64,000 nucleotides of DNA, taken from an uncultured Clostridia bacterium. Its GTDB lineage: Bacteria > Bacillota > Clostridia > Christensenellales > Borkfalkiaceae. Where the stretch lies: assembly GCA_934278995.1 (NCBI GenBank), contig CAKQWM010000002.1:148789-212788 (forward strand), in the 5' to 3' direction. Positions 25,633 through 34,315 of this stretch are shown piece by piece (position 1 is the stretch's first letter; every line of letters starts with the position of its first letter). A program made the translations under genes and the position numbers. The notes under the pieces were generated by a model. It was not told where the DNA came from. It worked only from the letters and a program-made list of their open reading frames with translations, and ran no database searches.

Positions 25633-26322
25633 ATGGAACTTTCTCCCGATAAAAAAATAGAAGACCTTATGATAAACGGTCTTAAAATAATACAGTCGGA
25701 AAACTATTACCGATTCACGAGCGATTCCGTAATGCTTGCGAAGTTTCCCGAAAAGTCGTACGATAACGTTCTTGATTTATGCGCGGGAAGCGGTATCGTG
25801 GGACTGCATTTTTTCGGCGAATACGGAGCAAAAAGAGTTACTTTTGTGGAAATACAAAAGGATTTAGCCGAAATGTGCCGTGAAACCGTCGTCCTTAACG
25901 GTTTAAATTCGGTAATGAACGTCGAAAATCTCAATCTGAAAGACTTTGACGGCAAAAAATCTTTCGACGCGGTTTTGTGCAATCCGCCTTACGAAAAGTT
26001 CGGAAGCGGTATTTTACCCGATAACGAACGCATTGCGGTTTGCAAAACAGAAGTTTTCTGCTCTCTTAACGACATAGTAAACTGCGCCCGTAACGCACTT
26101 AAAGACGGCGGTCGTTTGTTTATGTGCCATAAAACGGAAAGGCTGACCGACGTAATTACGAGTTTTCGGCAACATAAAATAGAACCTGTCAGACTTCGCT
26201 TTATAAAAGGAAAAGGCAAAAAGGGAAGTTATCTTTTTTTAATCGAAGGCGTTAAAAATAAAAAATTGCCGTTAAAAATAGAAGGCGAATTTTTTAACGA
26301 CGCAACCGATTTTAAAGGATAA
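25633..26322 (+). CDS. TrmN6/YfiC-like adenine-N6 methyltransferase
   Basis: A 229-residue class I SAM-dependent methyltransferase. The SAM-binding motif I is LDLCAGSGIVGL near residue 55 and the catalytic motif IV is NPPY near residue 117, which marks N6-adenine methyltransferases. The N-terminal DSVMLAKF segment matches YabB/YfiC proteins that methylate A37 of tRNA-Val. Its position before rsmI matches Bacillus-type gene order. Substrate assignment is by family and synteny. The ribosome binding site is weak. Confidence 0.87.
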   Translation: MELSPDKKIEDLMINGLKIIQSENYYRFTSDSVMLAKFPEKSYDNVLDLCAGSGIVGLHFFGEYGAKRVTFVEIQKDLAEMCRETVVLNGLNSVMNVENLNLKDFDGKKSFDAVLCNPPYEKFGSGILPDNERIAVCKTEVFCSLNDIVNCARNALKDGGRLFMCHKTERLTDVITSFRQHKIEPVRLRFIKGKGKKGSYLFLIEGVKNKKLPLKIEGEFFNDATDFKG

Positions 26323-26451
26323 TAGTTTAAAATATCGATGAATTTATACGATTAAGTTACGAGGTTACGGAAAACCGCTTCAATTAAACGTAGCCTTGCG
26401 CCGGAGTAAACCGAGCGTCGCTATAAGGTCATAAATATTTTTTTAAATTAA

Positions 26452-26475
26452 AAAGTCCGCCTATAAGCCCGTTAA
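26452..26475 (+). repeat. dispersed CTATARGYC palindrome in trmN6-rsmI spacer
   Basis: AGTCCGCCTATAAGCCCGTTA lies 130 bases after the methyltransferase stop codon. A partial copy (GTCGCTATAAGGTCATAAA) precedes it at 26417-26435. Confidence 0.65.
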
Positions 26476-26586
26476 TGATATTTTTTAGACAAAAAATTAA
26501 AAACTATCCGTTCTGTTAGGTAAAAATCTTTACGCGCGAAAACGCTTACGGCTATCAGGTTTAAATTAAAACGTTTCAGGTGAATT

Positions 26587-27393
26587 ATGGTGTATTTCGT
26601 TTCAACGCCTATAGGAAATCTCGGGGATATAACATTAAGAGCCATAGAGGTTTTAAAAAAGGTGGATATAATTGCGTGCGAGGATACGAGGCATTCGCTT
26701 CCGCTTCTTAATAAGTACGACGTAAAAAAACAATTGATATCCTATCAAAAATTTAACGAAGCCGAAGTTTCGGCTAAAATCCTGGAAAAATTAAAGGAAG
26801 GCAAAACCGTAGCGGTTATTTCCGATGCGGGAACGCCCGTTTTATCCGATCCCGGCGGGGTGCTTATAAAAGCGCTTATAAAAGAATCCGAGCCTTTTAC
26901 GGTGATACCGGGGGCAAACGCGCTACTTCCGGCGTTAATGCTGTCGGGGCTTAACAGCGCGAATTTTTGTTTTTTGGGTTTTTTGCCCGAAAAAAAGGCA
27001 GAATGTGAAAAACTTCTTTCGGCGTATAAATTCGTTCCCGCAAGCCTCGTTTTTTACACAGCCCCTCACGACCTGAAAAAAACTACCGAGGCGCTTTATA
27101 ACGCGTTCGGAAAACGCAAAGCGGTTGCCGTTAAAGAAATTACGAAGATGCACGAAACGCGCTGTGAGTTCTACCTCGGCGATACGCCGGACATGGATTT
27201 ACGCGGGGAGTTCGTAATAGTCGTTGACGGCTATTACGAAACCGAAAGTTTTGAAGAAGTTTCGGCGCTTCAACACGTTAAACTGTATGAAGCCGACGGA
27301 ATGAAGAAAATGGACGCCATAAAAAGAGTCGCTAAGGAAAGAGGCGTAAGTAAAAGCGAACTTTATAAAATGGTCATAGAAGAAAACGATTAG
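26587..27393 (+). CDS. rsmI: 16S rRNA (cytidine-1402 2'-O) methyltransferase
   Basis: A 268-residue tetrapyrrole-methylase-fold protein. Family signatures are TPIGNLGDITLRA at the N-terminus, CEDTRHS, ISDAGTPVLSDPG and PGANA. It modifies C1402 in the ribosomal P site of 16S rRNA using SAM. An extra C-terminal segment (VAKERGVSKSELYKMV) resembles the helix-turn-helix-like tail seen in the family. It ends at a terminator tipped with the dispersed palindrome. Confidence 0.95.
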   Translation: MVYFVSTPIGNLGDITLRAIEVLKKVDIIACEDTRHSLPLLNKYDVKKQLISYQKFNEAEVSAKILEKLKEGKTVAVISDAGTPVLSDPGGVLIKALIKESEPFTVIPGANALLPALMLSGLNSANFCFLGFLPEKKAECEKLLSAYKFVPASLVFYTAPHDLKKTTEALYNAFGKRKAVAVKEITKMHETRCEFYLGDTPDMDLRGEFVIVVDGYYETESFEEVSALQHVKLYEADGMKKMDAIKRVAKERGVSKSELYKMVIEEND

Positions 27394-27398
27394 TATTT

Positions 27399-27442
27399 AA
27401 CGGTGAAAATCGGGCTATAGGTCGATTATCACCGTTTTTTTG
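27399..27442 (+). terminator. rsmI terminator with palindrome at its tip
   Basis: AACGGTGA pairs with TCACCGTT and is extended inward by AATCG/CGATT. The apex is GGCTATAGGTC, and seven T residues follow. It is the clearest case of the dispersed palindrome (27409-27430) used as a terminator apex. Confidence 0.9.
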
Positions 27443-27576
27443 TTATTATTTTATATTAAATTTGTTATTACTTTATAACAAAGCGTTTAAATTGACGATA
27501 TTTTTTATCTTTCTTAGGCAACGGGTTTTATTTTTTTCAAACCTTGTAAATTGAAGAAAAATTGAGTTTCGGGTGG

Positions 27577-27582
27577 TATAAT
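27577..27582 (+). promoter_or_regulatory. extended -10 promoter element of glycolipid genes
   Basis: TATAAT preceded by TGG forms an extended -10 (TGGTATAAT) about 79 bases before the glycosyltransferase start. A clear -35 is missing. Confidence 0.5.
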
Positions 27583-27660
27583 GTAACGGCATAACGCAAC
27601 ATAAATATATACGTACGTATTAACTTTTGAATAGACGAATAAAGAAGAAGGAGGCTTTTT

Positions 27661-28836
27661 ATGATAATAACCGTTGCGTGCGACGTTCTGGGAGAAGAAA
27701 ACAACGGCACAACCATTGCCGCAATGAACCTTATAAATTTTTTACGCGGAGCAGGTCATACCGTAAGGGTGTTATGCGGTGATAAAAAACGAGAAGGGCA
27801 AAAGGACTATTACGTCGTTCCGAATATAAATCTCGGTAAACTTCTTAATAATTACGTAAACAAAATCGGCGTAACTCTTGCAAAACCCGAACGTGATATT
27901 ATAGAGAAAGCCCTGGACGGTGCCGACGTAGTTCATATAATGACGCCGTTTTTGCTCGGCAGGGCGACTTTGTCCGTCGCGTTGGAAAAGGGAATACCCG
28001 TAACCGCAGGCTTTCACGCGCAGGCAGAAAATTTTACGACGTATTTTAAACTGCAATGGTGTCAGCCGCTAAATCATTTTTTTTACGTGTATAACTGGAA
28101 ACATTTTTTTTCACGCGTGGACGCCATACATTTTCCCACGACTTTTATTAAAAACGTTTTCGAGGAAAACATTCACGAATCCACCAAAGGCTACGTGATA
28201 TCCAACGGCGTAAACGATTACGTCAAACGCCGTCCGTCCAAAAAACCGCCCGAATGGCAGGATAAAATAGTAATTCTGACCACGGGCAGATACTCGCGCG
28301 AAAAGTCGCAGGATACTCTTATCAAAGCGATAGAGTACTCTAAATATAAAAACAGTATCCAACTCGTCTTAGGCGGGCAGGGCATTAAAGAAAACTATTA
28401 CAAAAAACTTGGCGAAAAACTTCCCGTTCCGCCTGTTTTCAAGTTTTATTCCCGAACGGAAATCATAGACGTATTAAACATGTGCGATATTTACGTCCAC
28501 CCCGCCGAAATGGAACTTGAAGGAATTTCCTGCATAGAAGCCATCGCATGCGGAAAACTTACCATCTGTTCATCCTCGAAAAAGTCCGCGACGAGCGGTT
28601 TCGTCGTTGACGAAAGATGTGTTTTCAAAAACCGCGATCCGAAGGATCTGGCAAGAGTTATCGATTACTGGATAGATAACCCCGACGAAAAGCGCAAATG
28701 CGAACAAAAGTATTTAAAAAGTTCGATAGCGTATAATCAGGAAGCCTGCATGGAAAAAATGGAACAAATGATAGAGGACGTAGTCGATGAAAAACGAAAC
28801 ACCGAAAAACAAGGCGAAGAAAAGGACGTTACCTAA
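27661..28836 (+). CDS. GT4 family glycosyltransferase, glycolipid type
   Basis: A 391-residue GT-B enzyme. The N-terminal domain has a glycine-poor NNGTTIAAMNL loop rather than the usual GG motif. The C-terminal domain has the GRYSREKSQDTLIKA segment and the EGISCIEAIACG nucleotide-sugar motif (E-x7-E) near residue 285. The layout resembles diacylglycerol glucosyltransferases and other GT4 enzymes acting at the membrane. It overlaps a PlsC-like acyltransferase by 50 bases, supporting a joint role in glycolipid or envelope-lipid synthesis. AAGGAGG precedes the ATG. The acceptor is not determinable. Confidence 0.85.
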   Translation: MIITVACDVLGEENNGTTIAAMNLINFLRGAGHTVRVLCGDKKREGQKDYYVVPNINLGKLLNNYVNKIGVTLAKPERDIIEKALDGADVVHIMTPFLLGRATLSVALEKGIPVTAGFHAQAENFTTYFKLQWCQPLNHFFYVYNWKHFFSRVDAIHFPTTFIKNVFEENIHESTKGYVISNGVNDYVKRRPSKKPPEWQDKIVILTTGRYSREKSQDTLIKAIEYSKYKNSIQLVLGGQGIKENYYKKLGEKLPVPPVFKFYSRTEIIDVLNMCDIYVHPAEMELEGISCIEAIACGKLTICSSSKKSATSGFVVDERCVFKNRDPKDLARVIDYWIDNPDEKRKCEQKYLKSSIAYNQEACMEKMEQMIEDVVDEKRNTEKQGEEKDVT

Positions 28837-29713
28837 AAAAACGATATATTATCAAGATCTTGTGAACGACGATTTCGCGGGGACGAAAATAAAGCATAAA
28901 TTCATTGACGAAAACTATAATTTTGTACCAAAAAACAAGTTTTACACGGCGATGACGTACGTCGTAAGGGCGCTTGCTTTTCCCGTAATATTTTTTATAG
29001 AACGTGTTTTGCACGGTGTTACTTTTAAAAACAAAAAAGCGCTCAAAGGTATTAAGGGCGCATATCTTTACGGAAACCACACGAGTTATCTCGACGCTTA
29101 CACCCCTAATTTATTGTCGTTTCCCGTAAGGCAGAAGTTTATAGTAAATTCCGACGCGGTGGCGTTAAAATTTATCGGTAATACGGTAAAAGCGCTCGGA
29201 TGCATACCCATACCCGACACCATACGCGGTATGTCCAAATTTATGGAAGCCGTGGAATACTGCCATAAACGGGGAGAGAATATTACGATTTTCCCCGAAG
29301 CCCATATCTGGCCGTATTATAACGGAGTAAGACCTTTTTCGGCTACTTCTTTCCACTATCCCGTTTTAGACGGCGCGCCCGTCGTAGCGTTTTTTACGGC
29401 GTATCAAAAACCCAAGGGGATAGAAAAACTGATAAGACGGATTAAAATCGTGGTTTATTTAAGCGACGTAATATACCCCGATGCGACGCTTAATAAAAAG
29501 CAGGCTCAAAAAAAATTAAGGGACGACGTATTTGAATTTATGAAGGATTGTTCTGAAAAATACAGCGACCTTGAAGTAATAAAGTACGTCTATAAGCCCG
29601 TTATCGATGAAAAATGCGATAACGTGACTAAGGCTGAATCAAAAACGGAAAAACAATCGATAAAAACGGCGGAGAAAATAAGCGAAGAAACCGACGATTC
29701 TTGCGCGGCATAA
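28787..29713 (+). CDS. PlsC-like lysophospholipid acyltransferase
   Basis: A 308-residue protein. The acyltransferase motif I is NHTSYLD (an HX4D box) near residue 100 and motif III is FPEAHIWP near 172, a variant of FPEG. A hydrophobic segment (about 57-80) would tether it to the membrane. The family transfers acyl chains to lysophosphatidic acid or similar acceptors. It starts inside the upstream glycosyltransferase, so translation is coupled. The Lys/Glu-rich C-terminal 50 residues are low complexity. The C-terminal coding part includes CTATAAGCCCGTTA (29590-29603), likely by chance. Confidence 0.85.
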   Translation: MKNETPKNKAKKRTLPKKTIYYQDLVNDDFAGTKIKHKFIDENYNFVPKNKFYTAMTYVVRALAFPVIFFIERVLHGVTFKNKKALKGIKGAYLYGNHTSYLDAYTPNLLSFPVRQKFIVNSDAVALKFIGNTVKALGCIPIPDTIRGMSKFMEAVEYCHKRGENITIFPEAHIWPYYNGVRPFSATSFHYPVLDGAPVVAFFTAYQKPKGIEKLIRRIKIVVYLSDVIYPDATLNKKQAQKKLRDDVFEFMKDCSEKYSDLEVIKYVYKPVIDEKCDNVTKAESKTEKQSIKTAEKISEETDDSCAA

Positions 29714-29832
29714 ACGGAGAGTAAATTTGTTCGTATAATTTTTTTAAAAAACGTCGGACGCCGTTACGATAAACGCTTAAAAAAACCATATAAACTTCTT
29801 TATATACAAATTATATAAAAACCGCCATAAAA

Positions 29833-29870
29833 GAGGCGGGCGACGAAAAAATCGTTGCCCGCTTCTTATC
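29833..29870 (+). terminator. terminator after acyltransferase
   Basis: GAGGCGGGCGACGA pairs with TCGTTGCCCGCTTC with one G-T and one G-C shift. The T tract after the stem is short. Confidence 0.6.
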
Positions 29871-29894
29871 TTTTCATGACGCAAAATATCCTCT

Positions 29895-29918
29895 TAATCG
29901 ACCTATAGACCGACTTTT
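29895..29918 (-). repeat. dispersed palindrome, minus orientation, after AraC gene
   Basis: Read on the minus strand it is AGTCGGTCTATAGGTCGATTA, lying 57 bases after the AraC-type gene's stop. Its orientation follows that gene. Confidence 0.65.
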
Positions 29919-29974
29919 TTAATTATTTTAATACGATTCGTAATACCGCCGGATATTTCGGCGAATATTTCCGA

Positions 29975-30724
29975 TTATTCTTTGATTAAATTCGTAAGGT
30001 ATTCTTTAGGCGAATAACCGCATTCTTTTTTAAAAAGCCTTGAAAAATAGTTGTAATCGTCATAGCCTAATTTTTCCGAAATTTTTGAAAGAGAAGATTC
30101 GCCCTGTATCATAAGCGCTTTGGCTTCTTCGGTTTTTAAGCGGTTAAAGTATTGAATGATGCTTTTTCCGGTGTCGGCTTTGAAAACGCTCTGGCAATAG
30201 GCAGACGAAAAATAGGTTTGCCTGCTTATCTCTCTTAAGGTGATTTTTCCGTAAAGTTCTCGTTGAAGGATGCTTAAAACGGAGCGTGTCAGCGGAGAAT
30301 AATCGGGAGAGGTTTGCTGTAATATCAATTTGTTCAATACGGCTAAAAGAGAAAGCGTTATATTCGGATTAAGAGCGCGAAGAGAAAAACTTTCGTCGCA
30401 ACACATAAGTTGAAGACGAATTTCTTTATCGACGGCTTTTTTCATAAGGGCGGGCAAGGGGAGGTCTGATTCGCAATGAAAATTAAAACTCACGTAGTCG
30501 GCGTAATTTTTACCCGCGCTACGGCTTCTTTTTTGTCCGCTTTTTATAAAAACCGCGTCGCCGGCTTGTAGGGGGGCGGAAATATCGGAGACCGAATAAT
30601 TCAGTTCTCCGTCAAGACACAAAGTAAGTTCGCAAAAGTTTATCTGGTGCGGTTGTAGCGGAATAACCCTTGCTTCGCGCTTGTTATGTCTGTAAAAAAA
30701 CAAATCGAGGTTGTCGTAATTCAT
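29975..30724 (-). CDS. AraC-family transcriptional regulator 1
   Basis: A 249-residue protein. A cupin-like sensing domain occupies about 20-150. The C-terminal AraC double helix-turn-helix follows (ITLREISRQTYFSSAYCQSVFK, then ISEKLGYDDYNYFSRLFKKECGYSPKEYL), with the conserved GY/F and P residues. It is divergent from the uronate operon that starts at 30992, so it is the likely regulator of that operon in response to a sugar ligand. Confidence 0.9.
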   Translation of the reverse strand: MNYDNLDLFFYRHNKREARVIPLQPHQINFCELTLCLDGELNYSVSDISAPLQAGDAVFIKSGQKRSRSAGKNYADYVSFNFHCESDLPLPALMKKAVDKEIRLQLMCCDESFSLRALNPNITLSLLAVLNKLILQQTSPDYSPLTRSVLSILQRELYGKITLREISRQTYFSSAYCQSVFKADTGKSIIQYFNRLKTEEAKALMIQGESSLSKISEKLGYDDYNYFSRLFKKECGYSPKEYLTNLIKE

Positions 30725-30796
30725 TTTTACCGTCCGTATAATTATCCGATTGTTGCGTTTTGTGCTAAAAAACGTTTGATAAACGCATTTTAGTAG

Positions 30797-30824
30797 TTGA
30801 TTGTGTTTCTTATTGTGCTATAAT
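30797..30824 (+). promoter_or_regulatory. promoter of uronate catabolic operon
   Basis: TTGATT (30797-30802) and TATAAT (30819-30824) are separated by 16 bases. An inverted repeat AAGCGCGC ... GCGCGCTT spans about 30862-30907 in the 5' leader, a possible regulator-binding or leader structure. Confidence 0.65.
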
Positions 30825-30991
30825 TAGTGTAAGATAAATTAAGGGTAATGTCAAGCGAAAGCGCGCGTTAAATTAACGAATACAGCAAGAAAATAAGGCG
30901 CGCTTAACGATAAATCGACCTGAAAAAGCATGAATGCAATACAATTCAAAAAGCGAACAACGGTACGCGAAAACGACCGTAGGAGGATTTT

Positions 30992-31849
30992 ATGATAAAA
31001 TTATGCGCATTTGCGGACGAATACGATAAAAAACTCGACGAACAGATAAAAGGGCTTGTTTCAAACGATATACGTCTGATCGAATTACGCAACATAGACG
31101 GTAAAAACGTAGCCGATATAACCGACGAAGAAAGTTTAAGATGCTATGAAAAACTTAAAGAAGCGGGCGTCGGGGTATGGTCGCTCGGTTCGCCTTTGGG
31201 AAAAGTCGATATCGATTGCGATTTTGACGACTATAAAGAAAAAAAAGTCCGTAGGCTGTGTAAGATTGCGCAACTCGTACATACGGACAAGATAAGAGTA
31301 TTCAGTTTTTTCAACGCTTACGAAAAAAGAGAAAAGGTTCTTGCGTATTTAAACGAAACGGTGAAGATTGCCTCGGAATACGGCATTACGTTGTATCACG
31401 AAAACGAAAAGGAGATATACGGCGATACTCTTTGTCGCGTTCTCGATATATACGATAACGTAAAGGGAATTAAACTCGTATATGATCCCGCAAATTTCAT
31501 TCAATGCGGGCAAAACAGTACGGACACTATAAACGCCCTTTTCGATAAAACCGCCTACTTTCACGTAAAAGACGTTATCGCAAAAACTCAGCAACTCGTA
31601 CCCGCGGGTATGGGCGACGGCAACATAAAAGAGATCGTACGGCGCATAAACCCCGAAAATGATACGGTATTGACGGTTGAACCGCATCTTGCCGTTTTCG
31701 ACGGTTACGCCTCGATAGATTCCACCGAAATGAAGAACAAGTACGCTTTCAATAACAATCACGACGCTTTTAACGCCGCCGTGAGCGCCATAAAGGCTGT
31801 TTTAAAGGAAGCGGGATACCGCGAAACCGCAAACGGCTTTATAAAATAA
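30992..31849 (+). CDS. sugar phosphate isomerase/epimerase (TIM barrel) 1
   Basis: A 285-residue AP endonuclease family 2-type TIM barrel. Metal ligands are recognisable (E near residue 130 in YHENEKE, D in KLVYDPANF, H in FHVKDV, and E in TVEPHL). These folds interconvert keto and aldo sugars or epimers. It is first in the operon with the two oxidoreductases and UxuA, so a role in hexuronate or related sugar processing is likely. Its C-terminal codons seed a 23-bp tandem repeat after the stop. A strong AGGAGG precedes the ATG. Confidence 0.85.
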   Translation: MIKLCAFADEYDKKLDEQIKGLVSNDIRLIELRNIDGKNVADITDEESLRCYEKLKEAGVGVWSLGSPLGKVDIDCDFDDYKEKKVRRLCKIAQLVHTDKIRVFSFFNAYEKREKVLAYLNETVKIASEYGITLYHENEKEIYGDTLCRVLDIYDNVKGIKLVYDPANFIQCGQNSTDTINALFDKTAYFHVKDVIAKTQQLVPAGMGDGNIKEIVRRINPENDTVLTVEPHLAVFDGYASIDSTEMKNKYAFNNNHDAFNAAVSAIKAVLKEAGYRETANGFIK

Positions 31850-31920
31850 TATTGATAATTTTTATAAAATAATATCTATATTTTTTATAAAACAATATCT
31901 ATATTTTTTATAAATTCAAT
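31838..31920 (+). repeat. 23-bp tandem repeat spanning the stop codon
   Basis: TTTATAAAATAATAT begins at 31838, inside the last codons of the isomerase, and the unit recurs at 31861, 31884 and 31907, each exactly 23 bases on, with increasing divergence. The units are A/T-rich. This is slippage-type duplication at a gene end. Confidence 0.85.
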
Positions 31921-31978
31921 AAATTTAACGAGAGTTTTATGCGGTTAAAAAATCGCAAAAAAACGAAAAGGAGAGAAT

Positions 31979-33160
31979 ATGAAGACTGTAAGATACGGTA
32001 TAATCGGACTCGGCAACATGGGTAGCGGACATATCGCAAACTTTTTTAAAGAAGGCAATATTCCCAACGCGCGGGTTACCGCCGTTGCCGACAGAAAGCC
32101 CGAAAAGGTGGCTCGCATCTGCGAAAAATATCCCGACGCGGGATTCGATTGCTACTTAGAAGGCGCGGACCTGATAGACAAAGCGGACGTTGACGCCGTA
32201 ATAGTTGCCGTTCCGCACTACCAGCACCCCGAGTTATGCATACGCGCGTTAAAACGCGGATTAAACGTTATTTGCGAAAAGCCCGCCGGCGTGTACACGA
32301 AACAAGTCAAAGAAATGATGGCTGTTGCCCGTGAAAGCAAAGGGCTGTTTACCATGATGTTCAACCAAAGAACCAACTGCATTTACCGCAAAATGCGTGA
32401 AATGATAGAGGACGGAAAAATAGGCGCGATAAAGCGCGTAAACTGGATAATCACCAACTGGTACCGTTCGCAGAGTTACTACGACAGCGGCGATTGGCGC
32501 GCGACCTGGGCGGGAGAAGGCGGCGGCGTTTTATTTAATCAATGCCCCCATCAACTTGATCTTTTGCAATGGGTAACGGGCATGATGCCGAGTAAAATTC
32601 ACTCTTTCTGCCATTTCGGAAAGTGGCACAAAATAGAAGTCGAAGACGACGTAACGGCGTATATGGAATTTCCTAACGGCGCTACGGGGGTATTCGTAAC
32701 AAGCACGGCGGACGCGCCCGGAACGAACAGATTCGAAGTTTTGGGGACGGGCGGTAAACTCGTTGCCGAAAACGACAAACTTACGTATTGGCAAAACGAA
32801 ATCGACGAACGTAAATTCAACGAGGAATACAAAGGAGGTTTCGGAGAACCGAAACACACGGTAACAACCGTCGAAACCGACGGCAAAAACCCTCAGCACA
32901 GCGGAATTTTGCGTAATTTTACCAACGCGATTTTAGGAACGGAACAGTTATTCGTTGACGGTACGGAGGGAATAAGAGGCGTTGAAATTATGGACGCGAT
33001 GCTTTTATCCACCTGGCTTAAAAAGGACGTTAACCTTCCCATAGACGACGATTTGTATTTAAAATTGCTTGAAGAACATATCGCTTCTTCCGTTAAAAAG
33101 CAAGGTACCGTCGAAACCGTACTCGATACGAGCGGTACTTACGGAAGCGAGAAAAAATAG
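31979..33160 (+). CDS. Gfo/Idh/MocA family oxidoreductase 1
   Basis: A 393-residue protein. The Rossmann GxGxxG motif is GIIGLGNMGSGH at residues 6-17. The EKPAG motif is near residue 99. The C-terminal alpha/beta domain contains a DQ-free but conserved GVLFNQCPHQLDLLQW segment. The family reduces or oxidises sugars with NAD(P)(H). It is followed after 8 bases by a second, shorter member, so the two probably act in sequence on one substrate, such as a keto-sugar or an inositol/uronate derivative. AAAAGGAGA precedes the ATG. Confidence 0.88.
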   Translation: MKTVRYGIIGLGNMGSGHIANFFKEGNIPNARVTAVADRKPEKVARICEKYPDAGFDCYLEGADLIDKADVDAVIVAVPHYQHPELCIRALKRGLNVICEKPAGVYTKQVKEMMAVARESKGLFTMMFNQRTNCIYRKMREMIEDGKIGAIKRVNWIITNWYRSQSYYDSGDWRATWAGEGGGVLFNQCPHQLDLLQWVTGMMPSKIHSFCHFGKWHKIEVEDDVTAYMEFPNGATGVFVTSTADAPGTNRFEVLGTGGKLVAENDKLTYWQNEIDERKFNEEYKGGFGEPKHTVTTVETDGKNPQHSGILRNFTNAILGTEQLFVDGTEGIRGVEIMDAMLLSTWLKKDVNLPIDDDLYLKLLEEHIASSVKKQGTVETVLDTSGTYGSEKK

Positions 33161-33168
33161 GTAATAGT

Positions 33169-34152
33169 ATGAAAGTTGCCATTATCGGTTGCGGCGTTAT
33201 CGCGCATACCCACATAAAAACCGCAATCGACTGCGGCGAATCCGTCGTCGCGTTGTGCGACGTCGATATCGAAAAAGCAAAAGCGCTTGCCAAAGAAAAC
33301 GGCTTAAACTGCCATGTTTATCGGGATTATAAAACCATGCTCGCAAACGAGAGCGTTGACGTGGTTCACGTTTGCACTCCGCATTATCTGCATTGCGAAA
33401 TGGCTGTTTACGCGCTTAAAAAAGGCGTAAACGTTCTCCTTGAAAAGCCTTTATGCATCTCTCCTTCGGAAATCGACGCAATACTGTCTGCCGAAGCCGA
33501 AAGCAAAGGAATTTTAGGCGTTTGTTTTCAAAACAGGTACAATCTTTCCGTTCTGGCGGCAAAGCAGTATCTAAAGGATAAAAAAATTGCCGCGGCGCAC
33601 GGCGAGGTGTGCTGGAACAGGGGAGAAGAATATTATCGCTCCGGAAAATGGCGCGGAAAACTTTTGACGGAGGGCGGCGGAGTGCTTATAAACCAAGCCG
33701 TTCATACCCTTGATCTATTGCGGGTTTTGTGCGGAAATCCCACACGCGTTACGGCAAGGTGCGAAAACTGGTATCACAAGGGAATTATCGAGGTAGAAGA
33801 CGTTGTTTCCGCCGTATTTTTCGGGGAAGACGAAGGTAATTTCGACTTTTTTGCGACGACCGACGCAACTGCGGATTTACCCGCGCAAATCACGATAAAA
33901 ACGACTGACAGACACGTGGTTATCGTTCTTCCCGACGCCGCTTATGCCGACGGCAAAATTTTGTTGTTCGATCCGAAAAAAGAATTTATCGGTAAAAGTT
34001 GTTACGGAAAGGGACATTCTTCACTGATTCCCGATTTTTACGACGCGGTTAAAACGGGACGAAAATTTCCGATTGACGGAAAAGAAGCCGCAAAGGTAAT
34101 GCGCCTCGTGTTTGCCGTTTATAAAAGCAACGGCAATGAAATTATTCTTTAA
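33169..34152 (+). CDS. Gfo/Idh/MocA family oxidoreductase 2
   Basis: A 327-residue NAD(P)-dependent oxidoreductase. The Rossmann motif is IIGCGVIAH at residues 4-12 and the EKPLC motif lies near residue 95. The C-terminal segment has GGGVLINQAVHTLDLLRVLCG. It is a second paralogue of the same family with different ligand residues, typical of paired Gfo/Idh enzymes in sugar operons. Only 8 bases separate it from the upstream gene. Confidence 0.88.
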   Translation: MKVAIIGCGVIAHTHIKTAIDCGESVVALCDVDIEKAKALAKENGLNCHVYRDYKTMLANESVDVVHVCTPHYLHCEMAVYALKKGVNVLLEKPLCISPSEIDAILSAEAESKGILGVCFQNRYNLSVLAAKQYLKDKKIAAAHGEVCWNRGEEYYRSGKWRGKLLTEGGGVLINQAVHTLDLLRVLCGNPTRVTARCENWYHKGIIEVEDVVSAVFFGEDEGNFDFFATTDATADLPAQITIKTTDRHVVIVLPDAAYADGKILLFDPKKEFIGKSCYGKGHSSLIPDFYDAVKTGRKFPIDGKEAAKVMRLVFAVYKSNGNEIIL

Positions 34153-34315
34153 ACCAAACGGATTGACTTTTTAAAAAAGACTTGTTCGGTGGTTTTAAGT
34201 AATCTAAAGTCGTTAAAAACCAAAAAAAAGATTATCTTTACAGACAGGGTTTTTCGGCGATTTCATTCATAATTTTTATAAAAAAGGGCTTTACTAAACA
34301 AAACAAGGTGAAAAA

